Positions 1-11,344 of a stretch of 64,000 bases of DNA are shown in pieces. Source of the stretch: Mesorhizobium shangrilense (GTDB taxonomy: Bacteria; Pseudomonadota; Alphaproteobacteria; Rhizobiales; Rhizobiaceae). The position numbers were made by a program, and so were the translations under genes. The notes under the pieces were generated by a model. That model saw nothing but the letters and a program-made list of their open reading frames with translations. It did not search any database and was not told where the DNA came from. The DNA is taken from positions 1,307,501 through 1,371,500 of the forward strand of contig NZ_JAQGPN010000001.1 of NCBI RefSeq assembly GCF_028826155.1, read 5' to 3'. Numbering within the stretch: the first letter of the stretch is position 1; every line of letters begins with the position of its first letter.

Positions 1-1
1 C

Positions 2-43
2 CTGCTCTACGCCGCCATCGATCCGCGGGTGCGCCTTGAGTAG
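2..43 (+). CDS. C-terminal end of a Dpp/OppB-type ABC permease (partial)
   Basis: Only the last 13 codons and a TAG stop are in the window. The residues end in DPRVRLE, the usual tail of inner-membrane permease subunits of DppB/OppB type. The next gene is a DppC-type permease whose possible TTG start overlaps this stop, so this is probably the first permease of the peptide transporter that continues downstream. The call rests on a very short tail plus context. Confidence 0.6.
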   Translation: MLYAAIDPRVRLE

Positions 44-56
44 CGCCGGCCTGACC

Positions 57-923
57 ATGCGCGCCGAGGAGGCGCTGCCGGAGCGGCAGAATCCGTTCGC
101 GGTGTTCCTGCGACGGCTTGCCGGAAACCGCGGCTTCGTCATCGGCGCGGGGTTGTTCCTGGTAGTGTTGGTTCTCGCCCTGTTTGCGGACCAGATCGCG
201 CCCTACAAGCCGAACCTGAACAATTTCCGGGCCCGGCTCCAGCCGCCCAGCTGGGAACACTGGTTCGGCACGGATCATTTCGGCCGCGACATCCTTTCCC
301 GCTCGATCCATGGCGGGCGGCTGTCGCTCTTCATCGGGCTGTCGGTCGTCGTCTTCACTGGCGTCTTCGGGACGCTGATCGGCGCGGTCTCAGGTTACTT
401 CCGCAAGCTGGACAACGTGCTTATGCGCATCATGGACGCCATGATGGCGTTCCCGGCTATCCTGCTTGCCATCACGGTTGCGGCCACGCTCGGCTCTTCG
501 GTGCCCAACGTCATCCTGGCGCTGGGAATTGCCACCACGCCGCACACGGCGCGCATTGTCCGGGCCTCTGTTCTGGTCGTGCGCGAGATGGAGTATGTCG
601 AGGCCGCGCGCGCTCTCGGCGCCAGCCACATGCGCATTCTCTTCCGCCATATCCTTGCGAACTCCCTGGCGCCGCTGATCGTGCGCCTGACCTATGTGTT
701 CGCCTCGGCGATCCTGGCGGAGGCCATCCTCTCCTACATCGGCGTTGGCCCGCCCCCGCCGGCCGCGACCTTCGGCGGCATCATCGCCAACGGCCGCGAC
801 TTCATGGTCGAGGCGCCGTGGGTGACGCTGTTCCCGGGGGTGATCATCCTCGTCGTGGTGCTTGGCCTCAACCTGCTCGGCGACGGCCTGCGCGACGTCC
901 TCGATCCACGCATCCGGATGTGA
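57..923 (+). CDS. Peptide ABC transporter permease, DppC type
   Basis: Inner-membrane permease of a dipeptide/oligopeptide importer, 288 residues from the ATG at 57. A TTG at 36 would overlap the upstream stop and add seven residues. The N-terminal segment before the first membrane helix, the [13 protein letters not shown] motif near residue 75, about five further helices, and the EAA-loop motif (EAARALGAS near residue 180) that contacts the ATPase are all typical of DppC/OppC. It pairs with the partial permease upstream and the two ATPases downstream. Three bases separate it from the next start, so it is clearly in an operon. The exact substrate cannot be read from the sequence. Confidence 0.93.
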   Translation: MRAEEALPERQNPFAVFLRRLAGNRGFVIGAGLFLVVLVLALFADQIAPYKPNLNNFRARLQPPSWEHWFGTDHFGRDILSRSIHGGRLSLFIGLSVVVFTGVFGTLIGAVSGYFRKLDNVLMRIMDAMMAFPAILLAITVAATLGSSVPNVILALGIATTPHTARIVRASVLVVREMEYVEAARALGASHMRILFRHILANSLAPLIVRLTYVFASAILAEAILSYIGVGPPPPAATFGGIIANGRDFMVEAPWVTLFPGVIILVVVLGLNLLGDGLRDVLDPRIRM

Positions 924-925
924 CC

Positions 926-1917
926 ATGCTGACGGTGGAAAATCTCACGACCGTCGTCGGGTCGAACGCATCGGCGCCAAGCGTGCTGGAGGACGTGTCG
1001 TTCACGCTGGCAGCCGGCGAAGTGCTGTGCGTGGTCGGCGAATCCGGCAGCGGCAAGTCGATGCTGGCGCTGACGATCATGGACCTGCTCGGCTTCCCGG
1101 TGCGGCGCAAGTCGGGCCGCATCGTGCTCGACGGCGAGGACCTGTCGGCCCTCCCGCCGGCCGCCTGGCGGCAGAAGCGCGGCAGGGACATCTCCATGAT
1201 CTTCCAGGAGCCGATGACTTCGCTGAACCCGATCATGCGCGTCGGCGACCAGATCGACGAGGTGCTGCGCATCCGCAAGGGCATGAGCGCGGACGCCGCC
1301 AGGCGGCGCGCCATCGAACTCCTGGAGCGCGTCGAGATACCGTCGGCCTCCTCGCGCCTCGCTGCCTATCCGCACGAGCTTTCCGGCGGCATGCGCCAGC
1401 GTGTCATGATCGCTGTGGCGCTGGCCGCCGAGCCGAAGCTGTTGATCGCCGACGAACCGACCACCGCGCTCGACGTGACCATTCAGGCGCAGATCCTCGA
1501 CCTCTTGCGCAACATCCAGGCCGAGAGCGGCATGGCGCTGATGATGATCACCCACGATCTCGGCGTCGTCGCCGAAATGGCCCACAAGGTCATGGTGCTG
1601 TACGCTGGCCGCGTCGCCGAGATGGCGGATGTGGAGACTCTGTTCGACAACCCTTCCCATCCCTACACGCAGGCGCTGCTCGCCTCGATCCCGTCGCTCG
1701 ACGATACGGGCGACCGTTTGACGACCATCGCCGGCTCGGTTCCTGCCGTCGGCCAGATGCCAAAGGGCTGCCGTTTCGCGCCGCGCTGTGCGCACGTCCG
1801 GGAAGCGTGCCGCGTCGCGCCTCCGCCCCTGGCCGAGCTCGCGCCGGGACAGGCCGCGGCGTGCATCCGGCCGTTCGGCTACGCGCAGCCGTCTCCGATC
1901 CTGCAGGCGAGCGCGAC

Positions 1918-1921
<4 letters not shown>
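926..1921 (+). CDS. Peptide ABC transporter ATP-binding protein, DppD type
   Basis: Cytoplasmic ATPase, 331 residues from the ATG at 926. The Walker A GESGSGKS lies at residues 38-45, the Q-loop at about 94, the signature LSGGM at 152-156 and the Walker B LLIADEP at 172-178. The C-terminal oligopeptide/dipeptide extension carries the usual cysteine cluster ([14 protein letters not shown]), as in DppD/OppD. A longer reading frame from 818 exists, but it would run through the end of the preceding permease. The stop overlaps the ATG of the DppF partner by four bases. Confidence 0.95.
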
Positions 1922-2942
<1,021 letters not shown>

Positions 2943-2946
<4 letters not shown>

Positions 2947-4433
2947 AGATCCTCATTGCCGAATGCATGCAGGAGATCTCGTCCTTCAATCCGCTGCCGT
3001 CGCAGTATGAGGACTTCAAGATCGACCATGGCGACGCGCTGCTGTCGCGTCGTGGGCTCAACACCTCGGTCGGCGGCGCGCTGTCGGTGTTCGACGAGCG
3101 GAGCGACGTCAGCATCCTGCCGACCATTTCGGCGCGCGCCGACAGCGCGGGCATCTTGTCCGCCGAGGGTTGGCAGCGCCTTTCGCGTGAGGTTCTGCAG
3201 GCGGTGCTGCCGCACGCCGGCAAGGTCGACGCGCTCTACGTCTCGCTGCACGGCGCCATGGGCGCGATCGGGGAGCATGACCCGGAGGGCTTTCTGCTGG
3301 AGGAAATCCGCCGCGCCTTCGGGCCGGACGTGCCGATCGTCATCTCGCTCGACCTCCACGGCATCCTGACCGACCGCATGCTGCGGCAGGTGGACGGCCT
3401 GGCCATCTACCAGACCTATCCGCACGTCGACTTCGCCGATACCGGCGTGCGCGCCGCACGGCAGCTCCTCGATATCGTCGACGGCAAGCTGAAGCCCACA
3501 ATCGCCCGCGTCGTCGTGCCGATGCTGGCGCGCGGCGACGAGTGCATCACCAAGACCGGCCTTTATGGCGACGTGCTGGCCGACGGCCAGCTCCTCGAGC
3601 ATTCGGGCAAGGCGCTGGCGGCGGGCGTGATGATCGGCAATCCGTTCACCGATGCGCCCGAGCTCTGCACGCAGGCGATCGTCGTGACCGAACAGGCGGA
3701 CGGCTCCGCCGAGACCTCGGCGATCAAGCTGGCCGAGGCGATGTGGGCCGGCCGCCATCGGCTGGTCGGCAAGCTCGTCGCGCCTGAAAAGGCCGTTGCG
3801 CTCGCGCGTCATATGAAGGGCCCGGTCATCTTCACCGACGCGGCCGACGCGACATCGTCGGGCGCAAGCGGCGATTCCAATGCACTTCTCAAGGCGCTTC
3901 GCGACGGCGACTACGAGCGCCGCGCGCTGGCGCAGATCGTCGATGCTCCGGCCGCCGCCGCGGCGCATGCTGCGGGCGTGGGCGCGACGATCGAGGTCAT
4001 GCTTGGCGGAACGGTCGATGCGGCGCGCTTCCAGCCGATGAAGGTGACGGCGACGGTCGAGAGCCTGTCGCGCGGCAAGGCAGTTCTGGAAACCATGGGG
4101 CTTCCACTCGATGCAGGCCCAAGCGCCGTGCTGACCTTCGGGAACTTCACCGTGCTCGTCCTCAGCAAGCCGGCCTTCCTGTTCGACCGCTCGCTCTACT
4201 ACGCCAACGGTCTCGACCCGCAGGACTTCGACCTGACCATCGTCAAGTCGCCGCACACCGAGTTCCACATGTACGACCAGTGGGTCGCGAAGAACTTCAA
4301 CGTGGACGCGCCGGGATCGACCTCGGCGGATGTCGCGAGCCTCGGACACGAGCTTTGCGCCCGCCCGATCTATCCGATCGAGCCGGACACGCCCTTCATC
4401 CCGCGCGCTGTCGTCTACCGGCGCAACGCCTGA
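2943..4433 (+). CDS. M81 family metallopeptidase (MlrC-like)
   Basis: 496 residues, starting in an ATGA overlap with the upstream ATPase gene. The N-terminal half matches the M81/MlrC family: SLHGAM (H103), the DLHG pair (D137, H139) and TYPHVD (H161) are the expected zinc ligands or active-site residues. The C-terminal half is the MlrC C-terminal domain, with [14 protein letters not shown] near residue 440. The founding member, MlrC of Sphingomonas, cleaves the linear products of microcystin degradation. Most homologues have unknown peptide or amide substrates. No signal peptide is seen, so it should act in the cytoplasm on an imported compound. Family call firm, substrate unknown. Confidence 0.92.
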
Positions 4434-4491
4434 TCCACGACACCCATTCATCGAGATAACGCTGCAAGGCGCAACAAAGACAAGGCGGACC

Positions 4492-5664
4492 ATGAAAGTC
4501 GATAGCGTTGATTTCTTCTATGTCGCGATGCCGGAGGTGACCACCGAGGCTGACGGCAGCCAAGACGCGCTGGTGGTGCGCGTCAGCGCCGGCGGGCATG
4601 TCGGCTGGGGCGAGTGCGAGGCGGCTCCGCTGCCGTCCATTGCGGCGTTCGTCAGCCCGATGTCGCACGGCGCCTGCCGCCCGGTATCGGACTCGGTGCT
4701 GGGTCAGACGCTGGACGGGCCGGACGACATCCGCCGCATGTCGGCGGCGCTCGCCTTCAACAGTATGGACCTGCTGCAGGCGGCGCACACCTGGTCGGGC
4801 ATCGAGATGGCGATGTGGGACCTGCTCGGCCACGCCCGCGGCGTACCCGCCTGGAAGCTGCTCGGTTATGACGCCGCCTATCCGAAGATCCCCTATGCAT
4901 CGGTGCTGTTCGGCACGACGCCGCAGGGCACGCTGGAGCGCGCCAGGGAAATGCGCGGGCGTGGGTTCCGGGCCGTCAAGTTCGGCTGGGCTCCGTTCGG
5001 CGATTCGCTGGCGGGCGACATCGCACACCTGGATGCAGCGCGCGAGGGCCTTGGCCCCGACGGCATCCTGCTGATCGACGCCGGCCAGATCTTCGGCGAG
5101 GACGTCGATGCCGCCGCCGCGCGCCTCGACGCCATGGAGCGCAACCGTGTCACCTTCTTCGAGGAGCCCTTCCACGGCTCGGCCTACGGCGCCTACGGGG
5201 CGCTGCGCGACCGCGTGAAGACGGTAAAGACCGCCGGCGGCGAGGCCGCCCACAACCGCTACATGGCCGAGCACCTGATCGACTTCGGCCGCGTCGGCTA
5301 CATCCAGATCGACTGCGGCCGCATCGGCGGCCTGTGGCCGGCCAAGCAGGTGGCCGACTACGCCGCCGCACGTGGCGTCACCTACATCAACCACACCTTC
5401 ACGTCGAACCTCGCGCTCAGCGCCTCGCTGCAGCCTTTCGCCGGGCTGAAGGACCATGTGATCTGCGAGTATCCGACGACGCTGAAGCAGCTCGCCGTCG
5501 ACCTGACGCGCAACCACATCGCGCCGAACGCGAACGGCGAAATCGAGGTGCCCGACGCGCCGGGCCTGGGCATCGAGGTCAATACGGACGCACTGAAGCA
5601 GTACAAAGTGGACGTCGAGATCAAGGTCGGCGGTAAGACGCTGTTCTCGACGTCGGCGAACTAG
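4492..5664 (+). CDS. Enolase-superfamily enzyme, mandelate racemase/muconate lactonizing type
   Basis: 390 residues, start at the ATG at 4492, following a 58-base gap after the M81 gene. Both the N-terminal capping domain and the TIM-barrel domain are present. Metal ligands are visible as D196 (LIDAG), a glutamate of FFEEP (about 224) and E251 (AGGE). D274 and H301 form the mandelate-racemase-type His-Asp pair. K163 sits in VKFG, so the second position of the usual KxK motif is glycine (KxG). That pattern fits a one-base dehydratase better than a racemase. In this cluster it may act on an acid or amino acid released from the imported peptide. Substrate not deducible. Confidence 0.9.
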   Translation: MKVDSVDFFYVAMPEVTTEADGSQDALVVRVSAGGHVGWGECEAAPLPSIAAFVSPMSHGACRPVSDSVLGQTLDGPDDIRRMSAALAFNSMDLLQAAHTWSGIEMAMWDLLGHARGVPAWKLLGYDAAYPKIPYASVLFGTTPQGTLERAREMRGRGFRAVKFGWAPFGDSLAGDIAHLDAAREGLGPDGILLIDAGQIFGEDVDAAAARLDAMERNRVTFFEEPFHGSAYGAYGALRDRVKTVKTAGGEAAHNRYMAEHLIDFGRVGYIQIDCGRIGGLWPAKQVADYAAARGVTYINHTFTSNLALSASLQPFAGLKDHVICEYPTTLKQLAVDLTRNHIAPNANGEIEVPDAPGLGIEVNTDALKQYKVDVEIKVGGKTLFSTSAN

Positions 5665-5726
5665 GGAATTCATCGACGCCTAAGCGGGCGCATGGGGCGC
5701 CCGCGCCAACCGCGCAGGACGCTGTG

Positions 5727-6692
5727 ATGGTTCTGGAGGACGCACTTTTCCCGGAGTTGGAGCCGTACGACAGCGGCATGCTGGCCGTTTCGGACGGACA
5801 CGCTCTCTACTACGAACAGTGCGGCAATCCTGGCGGGCGTCCCATCGTCTTCCTGCACGGCGGCCCGGGGGGCGGCTGCAAGCCCCGCCATCGCCGCTAC
5901 TACGATCCGTCCATCTGGCGCATCGTACTCTTCGACCAGCGCGGCTGCGGGCGCTCGGCGCCGCATGGCGTCATCGACAACAACACGACGCAGCATCTGG
6001 TCGATGACATCGAGGTGCTTCGCCAAAAACTCGGCATTGAGCGCTGGGTGATCAGCGGCGGTTCGTGGGGCAGCTTCCTCAGCCTTGCCTACGCAGAGAG
6101 CCATCCCGAAAGATGCGAGGCGCTGCTGATCCGCGGCATCTTCCTCGGCCGCGCCATCGAGCGCGACTGGTGGTGGGGAGGGACGCGCTGGCTGTTCCCC
6201 GCGGAATGGGAGAGGTTCCGCGACGCCCTGCCGGTCGACGAGCGGGACGACCTGCTGACCGGCTATGCGAAGCGGCTGTTCGATCCGGATCCAGCCGTGC
6301 ATCTCCCGGCGGCGAAGGCCTTCGCCACCTACAACGCGTCGACGCTCCTATTCCGCTACGATGCCGAGTTCGTCGCCCAGTCGAGCCAGGCCGACAAGGC
6401 CCTGCCGGTGGCGCGGCTGTTCACCAACTATTGCCGCAACGACTTCTTCGTCGAGGACGGCCAGCTCCTGGCCGACATCGGCCGCATCAGGCACCTGCCG
6501 GCGATCATCGTGCAGGGGCGCTACGACGTCATCACGCCGGCGCGCAGCGCGTGGGATCTGGCGCGCGCGTGGCCCGAAGCGGAGTTCGAGATCGTCACCG
6601 ACGCCAACCATTCCATCGAGGAGCCGGCGATGGCGGCAGCGCTGGTCGCTGCGCAGGCCCGCCTCGCCAAACGCCTGGAGGTAGGTTGGTGA
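5727..6692 (+). CDS. pip: Proline iminopeptidase-like alpha/beta hydrolase (peptidase S33)
   Basis: 321 residues from the ATG at 5727; an in-frame GTG at 5724 is the alternative, and an AGGA lies about seven bases before the ATG. The oxyanion-hole motif HGGPGGG is at residues 44-50, DQRGCGRS at 70-77 and the nucleophile in GGSWGS (S113). The likely acid and histidine are in GRYDVITP and DANHSIEE. This order is that of proline iminopeptidases, which release N-terminal proline from peptides. No signal peptide, so cytoplasmic. Its stop overlaps the GTG start of the next ATPase, which supports a peptide-catabolic operon. Confidence 0.9.
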   Translation: MVLEDALFPELEPYDSGMLAVSDGHALYYEQCGNPGGRPIVFLHGGPGGGCKPRHRRYYDPSIWRIVLFDQRGCGRSAPHGVIDNNTTQHLVDDIEVLRQKLGIERWVISGGSWGSFLSLAYAESHPERCEALLIRGIFLGRAIERDWWWGGTRWLFPAEWERFRDALPVDERDDLLTGYAKRLFDPDPAVHLPAAKAFATYNASTLLFRYDAEFVAQSSQADKALPVARLFTNYCRNDFFVEDGQLLADIGRIRHLPAIIVQGRYDVITPARSAWDLARAWPEAEFEIVTDANHSIEEPAMAAALVAAQARLAKRLEVGW

Positions 6693-7723
6693 GCGCACAC
6701 GTCATCGGCCAACCCCTGCTCGACGTGCGCAACCTCAGCGTGAGCTTGAGGGACGCCCATGACGCCGTACTGGTCAATGACGTGTCGTTCTCCGTGTCGC
6801 CGGGCGAAGTCGTCTGCATCGTTGGCGAGTCGGGATGCGGGAAAACGGTGACCGCGCGCTCGATCATCGGCCTGAACCGGACCGATCCGAATTTTCGTCT
6901 GTCGGGCCAGGTCGTCTTCGAAGGCCAGGATCTGCTCGCTCTCGACGAGCACGCGATGCGCCGCTTGCGCGGTTCGCGCATGGCGATGATCTTCCAGGAC
7001 CCGATGAGCAGCCTCAACCCGCTGCACCGCATCGGCGCCCAGATCGATGAGGCGTTGTCGATCCACACAGAAATGGGTCGCGGCGAGCGACGGCTGCGCA
7101 CGCTTGAGCTCCTCGCACAGGTCGGCATCCCCAATCCCGAGGTGCGCATCGACAACTATCCGCATCAGTTCTCCGGCGGGATGCGCCAGCGTGCGATGAT
7201 AGCGATCGCGCTTGCCGGCAATCCGGCCCTGCTGATCGCCGACGAACCGACCACCGCGCTCGACGTGACCATGCAGAAGCAGATCCTGCTTCTGCTTGCG
7301 CGGCTGCGCGCCGGATACGGGATGGCGGTGATCTTCATCACGCATGATCTCGGAGTCGTCGCGGAGATCGCGGATCGCGTGCTCGTCATGTACGCCGGGC
7401 GCTGCGTCGAGAGCGGTCCCGTGCGCGAGGTCTTCCGTTCGCCGCAGCACCCCTACACGGCCGGCCTGCTCGCTTCGATCCCGGCCGCAAATCGCCTGAA
7501 GACGAGTCGCCTGCCTTCGATCAGGGGAGCGCCGCCGTTGTTGGCGGAGGGCAAGCCGGAAGGCTGCGCCTTTCGTCCGCGCTGCGATCACGCCTTTGGC
7601 CGCTGCCTGGAGGAGCCGCCATTGGCGGCCGCCGGAGATGCGGACCATCTCGATCGGTGCTGGCTTTCGCCGGTGGCGAAGCAGCATCTGGCTCAACGCC
7701 CGGCTGGCGGGACGGCGTCATGA
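6689..7723 (+). CDS. Peptide ABC transporter ATP-binding protein, OppD/DppD type (second system)
   Basis: 344 residues starting at a GTG that overlaps the upstream stop (GTGA). A longer frame from 6065 lies wholly in the hydrolase gene and is rejected. Walker A GESGCGKT near residue 46, Q-loop [10 protein letters not shown], signature [16 protein letters not shown], Walker [13 protein letters not shown] and a C-terminal cysteine cluster ([14 protein letters not shown]) mark a DppD-type subunit. It belongs with the next ATPase, the binding protein and two permeases downstream, forming a second complete peptide importer in the same operon. Confidence 0.95.
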   Translation: MSAHVIGQPLLDVRNLSVSLRDAHDAVLVNDVSFSVSPGEVVCIVGESGCGKTVTARSIIGLNRTDPNFRLSGQVVFEGQDLLALDEHAMRRLRGSRMAMIFQDPMSSLNPLHRIGAQIDEALSIHTEMGRGERRLRTLELLAQVGIPNPEVRIDNYPHQFSGGMRQRAMIAIALAGNPALLIADEPTTALDVTMQKQILLLLARLRAGYGMAVIFITHDLGVVAEIADRVLVMYAGRCVESGPVREVFRSPQHPYTAGLLASIPAANRLKTSRLPSIRGAPPLLAEGKPEGCAFRPRCDHAFGRCLEEPPLAAAGDADHLDRCWLSPVAKQHLAQRPAGGTAS

Positions 7724-8754
7724 GTGCGAGCCAACGGCCCCTGGTAAGTATCCGGGACCTGCGAAAGGTCTTCCCTATCCGCGGTGGCCCGTTCCGCCGG
7801 ATTCAGCGCCATCTGCATGCGGTCGACGGCGTCAGCTTCGACATTGCCGAAGGCGAGACGCTGGGGCTGGTGGGCGAATCCGGCTGCGGAAAGTCCACCC
7901 TCGCGCGCTGCGTCGCCCGGCTGGCGGAACCGAGCGACGGCAGCGTGGTGTTCGCGGGCGAGGACATCACCCACCGCACGATGCGCGAGATGCGACCGCT
8001 GCGTCGACGGATCCAGCTCATCTTCCAGGATCCGATGGCGAGTCTCAATCCACGCAAGAAAGTCGGCTCGATCCTGCGCGACGCCTTGCGCATCCAGGGT
8101 GTCGCCGGCTCGCGGCAGGAGGAGCGCGCGCGCGTTTCGGCGCTGCTCGAACAAGTGGGCCTTTCCCCGGCCTATGCCGACCGGCTGCCGCGCGAGCTGT
8201 CCGGCGGGCAGCGTCAGCGTATCGGCATCGCGCGCGCCCTCGCACTGGAACCCGGGCTCATTGTCGCCGACGAGCCCGTTTCCGCGCTCGATGTTTCGGT
8301 GCAGGCGCAGATCCTCAACCTGATGAAGGACCTGCAGGAGCAACTCGGCCTGACGATCCTGTTCATCTCGCACGACCTTGGCGTCATCCGGCACGTCTCG
8401 GACCGCATCGGCGTCATGTATCTTGGCAAGCTGGTGGAGCTGGCGCCGGCAAACGCCTTCTATGAAGCGCCGTTGCATCCATATTCCAGGGCGCTGCTGG
8501 CCGCCGTCCCGTTGCCGGACCCCGAGGCTCGGGGACGTTCGGGCAAAGGTATCGAAGGCGACATTCCGAGCCCGCTCAACCCGCCGTCGGGATGCCGGTT
8601 TCACACGCGCTGCCCGATCGCGCAGGACATTTGCGCGCGGCTCGAGCCTGCGCTGGAGGATCATGGGGGAGGGCGGTTGGCCGCGTGCCATTTCGCATCC
8701 ACCGAGGCAAGGGGAGGCCAAGCGGACGTCGCAGATCCGCATGTTGTCACGTGA
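7720..8754 (+). CDS. Peptide ABC transporter ATP-binding protein, OppF/DppF type (second system)
   Basis: 344 residues with an ATGA overlap to the previous gene. Walker [10 protein letters not shown] near residue 58, Q-loop [10 protein letters not shown], signature [14 protein letters not shown], Walker [11 protein letters not shown] and the C-terminal motif [14 protein letters not shown] are present. It is the partner of the preceding ATPase. About 30 bases separate it from the binding-protein gene, which has its own strong ribosome site. Confidence 0.95.
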   Translation: MSASQRPLVSIRDLRKVFPIRGGPFRRIQRHLHAVDGVSFDIAEGETLGLVGESGCGKSTLARCVARLAEPSDGSVVFAGEDITHRTMREMRPLRRRIQLIFQDPMASLNPRKKVGSILRDALRIQGVAGSRQEERARVSALLEQVGLSPAYADRLPRELSGGQRQRIGIARALALEPGLIVADEPVSALDVSVQAQILNLMKDLQEQLGLTILFISHDLGVIRHVSDRIGVMYLGKLVELAPANAFYEAPLHPYSRALLAAVPLPDPEARGRSGKGIEGDIPSPLNPPSGCRFHTRCPIAQDICARLEPALEDHGGGRLAACHFASTEARGGQADVADPHVVT

Positions 8755-8786
8755 ATAGTTGAGACAATCCACATGGGGAGACAAAA

Positions 8787-10337
8787 ATGACTTTTCGCAG
8801 TGAGACCATGAAACTGAACCGGGCGCAGTTCCTGCGCCTCCTCGGCGGTACGGCCGCCGCCGCCATGTTGCCGGCGGGGCTGGCGCTCAGCCCGGCGGCG
8901 TTCGCGCAGGAAGGCGGCGATCTCGTCGTCGGCATTTCCAGCGACATCAACACACTCGATCCGCAGATGTCGCCGAGCGACGTCTTCCGCCACAGCATCC
9001 GTTCGACGGTGTTCGAAGCCCTTGTCTTCATCAATCCGGAGACGCTGAAGGCCGATCCGCTCCTCGCGGACAGCTGGGAGATCGCGGCCGATGGACTGAC
9101 CGCGACCTTCAAGCTGAAATCGGGCGTCACCTGGCACGACGGCTCGCCGTTCACCGCGGCCGACGTCGTCTATTCGTACAAGCGCGTTCAGGACAAGAAC
9201 GTCGGCAGCCCGTTCGCGCCACAGCTGGTGGCCGTCTCCGCCGTGGAGGCTGTTGACGATGCTACGGTGAAGCTGACGCTCGCCAATCCGGTGCCCGGGA
9301 TCCTTGCCAACCTGGCGGTTGTCCAGATCGTCAAGGAAGCCAACATCGGCGCCATCGGCACGGCGCCGATCGGCACCGGCCCGTTCAAATTCGCCAACTG
9401 GGCCCCGGGCGACCGTATCCGTGTCGAACGCTACGCCGAGCATCGCAGCGCGCCGAAGGTCGCCGCCATCGAATGGCGCATCGTGCCGGATTCGCAGGCC
9501 CGGCTCGCCGGCATGCAGGATGGCACGCTGCAGATGGTCGCGCTCGTCGAAGGCAAGGACGTCGTCCAGGCGCAGAGCGCCGGCATCGAGGTCATCCAGA
9601 CCAAGCCCTACATCCTCTACGAGAACTTCAACATCAACACCAAGCGCGCGCCCTTCGACGACAAGCGCGTACGCCAGGCGCTCGCCTACGCCTTCGACCG
9701 CGAGAGCTACGCCAAGACCGTCTGGTTCGGCTTCGCGCGTCCGACCATCAATCCGGTGCCGCCGGAAATGGCGACCTACTGGGCGGATTCGGCAACGATG
9801 TATCCGTTCGATCTCGACAAGGCCGCGGCGCTTCTCGCCGAGGCCGGGTTCACCAAGGACAAGCCGCTGAAGATGGAGATTCTCACCATCCAGGGCTTCG
9901 ATTCGCTGAAGTCGATGGCGCTGATCCTCCAGGACAACCTGAACCGGCTCGGGCATCAGGTGACGGTCAGGGAGCTGGAGGCGACCGTCTGGCTGGAGCG
10001 TGTGCTGACCAAGCCCGACTACGACATCACCACAGACAACTTCAACACCGGTCCCGAGGACCCGGCGAGCATGTTCAACTCGCCGAACCTGGCGCCGACA
10101 GCCAACGTGAACCAGTGGAACCCGGACGGCTATGCCGATCTGGTCAAGCGCGCGGGCGCTGAACTCGATCCGGGCAAGCAGGCCGAACTCTACCACGAAC
10201 TGCAGAAGCTGATCCTCGAGGAGATGCCGCAGATCACGGTCGACCACCTGCCGCTTTTCTTCCTGGGCGCCGAGGGAGCGAAGTCGCTGGTCATCGGGCC
10301 GAGCGGGATCGATGACTATACGAAGGTCACAGTATAG
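8787..10337 (+). CDS. Peptide ABC transporter substrate-binding protein (SBP family 5)
   Basis: 516 residues, start ATG 8787 behind a GGGGAG ribosome site; ATG 8808 is a second in-frame option. A signal peptide is seen: hydrophobic residues about 20-35, with an AFA-Q cleavage site near residue 40. The mature protein opens with GGDLVVGISSDINTLDPQ and contains the YSYKRVQD and ADSWEI-type segments usual in DppA/OppA-like proteins. It should capture peptides in the periplasm for the transporter made by the flanking genes. It is the only binding protein visible here; the first system's own binding protein may lie before the window. Confidence 0.95.
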   Translation: MTFRSETMKLNRAQFLRLLGGTAAAAMLPAGLALSPAAFAQEGGDLVVGISSDINTLDPQMSPSDVFRHSIRSTVFEALVFINPETLKADPLLADSWEIAADGLTATFKLKSGVTWHDGSPFTAADVVYSYKRVQDKNVGSPFAPQLVAVSAVEAVDDATVKLTLANPVPGILANLAVVQIVKEANIGAIGTAPIGTGPFKFANWAPGDRIRVERYAEHRSAPKVAAIEWRIVPDSQARLAGMQDGTLQMVALVEGKDVVQAQSAGIEVIQTKPYILYENFNINTKRAPFDDKRVRQALAYAFDRESYAKTVWFGFARPTINPVPPEMATYWADSATMYPFDLDKAAALLAEAGFTKDKPLKMEILTIQGFDSLKSMALILQDNLNRLGHQVTVRELEATVWLERVLTKPDYDITTDNFNTGPEDPASMFNSPNLAPTANVNQWNPDGYADLVKRAGAELDPGKQAELYHELQKLILEEMPQITVDHLPLFFLGAEGAKSLVIGPSGIDDYTKVTV

Positions 10338-10399
10338 CGGCGGAACTGCAGCGCAAGGCGGCGGCGTCCGCGCCGCCGCCGGCAACTGGGGCGTAACGG

Positions 10400-11344
10400 A
10401 TGGGAGCATTCCTCTTCGGTCGTGTCGTGGGCGGGCTGGTGACGCTGTTCTGCGTCAGCGCTCTCGCCTTTTTCGCGACTGCACTCGCGCCCGGCAACCC
10501 CGCCTCGGTGTTGCTGGGCAATATGGCGACGCCCGAGCGCGTGGAGGCGGTCACTCGGCAGATGGGGCTCGATCAGCCGCTGCCCATGCGCTACCTGCTG
10601 TGGCTGAAGGAAACACTGCAGGGCAACCTCGGCACGTCGAACCTGAGCTTCAAGCCGGTCAACGATCTGTTGCTGGCGGCGCTGCCGCCGACGCTCGAGC
10701 TGGCGCTCGCCAGCCTCGTCCTCGCCGTCGCGGTCGCGTTGCCGCTGGGTCTAGTCCTGGCGCAGAACCGCAGCCGCTGGTGGAGCCGGCCGACCTCGGC
10801 GCTGGTCACGCTCGGCATTTCAGTACCCGGCTTCTGGGTCGGACTGCTGCTCATCATCACCTTCTCCGTCTGGCTAAAACTCCTGCCGTCGGCCGGCTAC
10901 GTGCCGCTATCGCGCAGCGTGACCGGCAACCTGCATTCCATGGTCCTGCCCGTGATCACGCTGGCGATCTATCTCGTGCCCTCGCTGGTGCGCTTCGTCC
11001 GCGTGACCGCCATCGAGGTTCTCGGCGAGGGATATGTCGACACCGCGCGCGCCAAGGGCGTGCGGCCCTTGGCTATCCTGCTGAGGCACGTCGCGCCCAA
11101 CACGCTGATCACCACGATCACCTACATCGGCCTCCAGCTCGGCGTGCTCATCTCGGGCGCCATCGTCGTCGAGGTCATCTTCTCTATCCCCGGCATCGGC
11201 CGGCTTGGCATGAACGCTGTGCTCAACCGCGACTACCCCGTCATCCAGGGCGTCGTGCTGGTCGCCGCCTGCGGCTACGTCCTGGTCAATCTGCTGATCG
11301 ACCTGGCCTATGCCTTCATCGACCCGAGGGTGAGGACACGATGA
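10400..11344 (+). CDS. Peptide ABC transporter permease, DppB type (second system)
   Basis: 314 residues. The N-terminal helix is followed by the LGLDQPL-like segment (MGLDQPLPMRYLLWL), which is usual in DppB/OppB. About six membrane helices, the EAA loop DTARAKGVRPLAILLRHVAPN near residue 215 and the terminal FIDPRVRT are also present. Together with the overlapping gene downstream it forms the membrane channel. No strong Shine-Dalgarno is seen before the ATG at 10400. Confidence 0.94.
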   Translation: MGAFLFGRVVGGLVTLFCVSALAFFATALAPGNPASVLLGNMATPERVEAVTRQMGLDQPLPMRYLLWLKETLQGNLGTSNLSFKPVNDLLLAALPPTLELALASLVLAVAVALPLGLVLAQNRSRWWSRPTSALVTLGISVPGFWVGLLLIITFSVWLKLLPSAGYVPLSRSVTGNLHSMVLPVITLAIYLVPSLVRFVRVTAIEVLGEGYVDTARAKGVRPLAILLRHVAPNTLITTITYIGLQLGVLISGAIVVEVIFSIPGIGRLGMNAVLNRDYPVIQGVVLVAACGYVLVNLLIDLAYAFIDPRVRTR

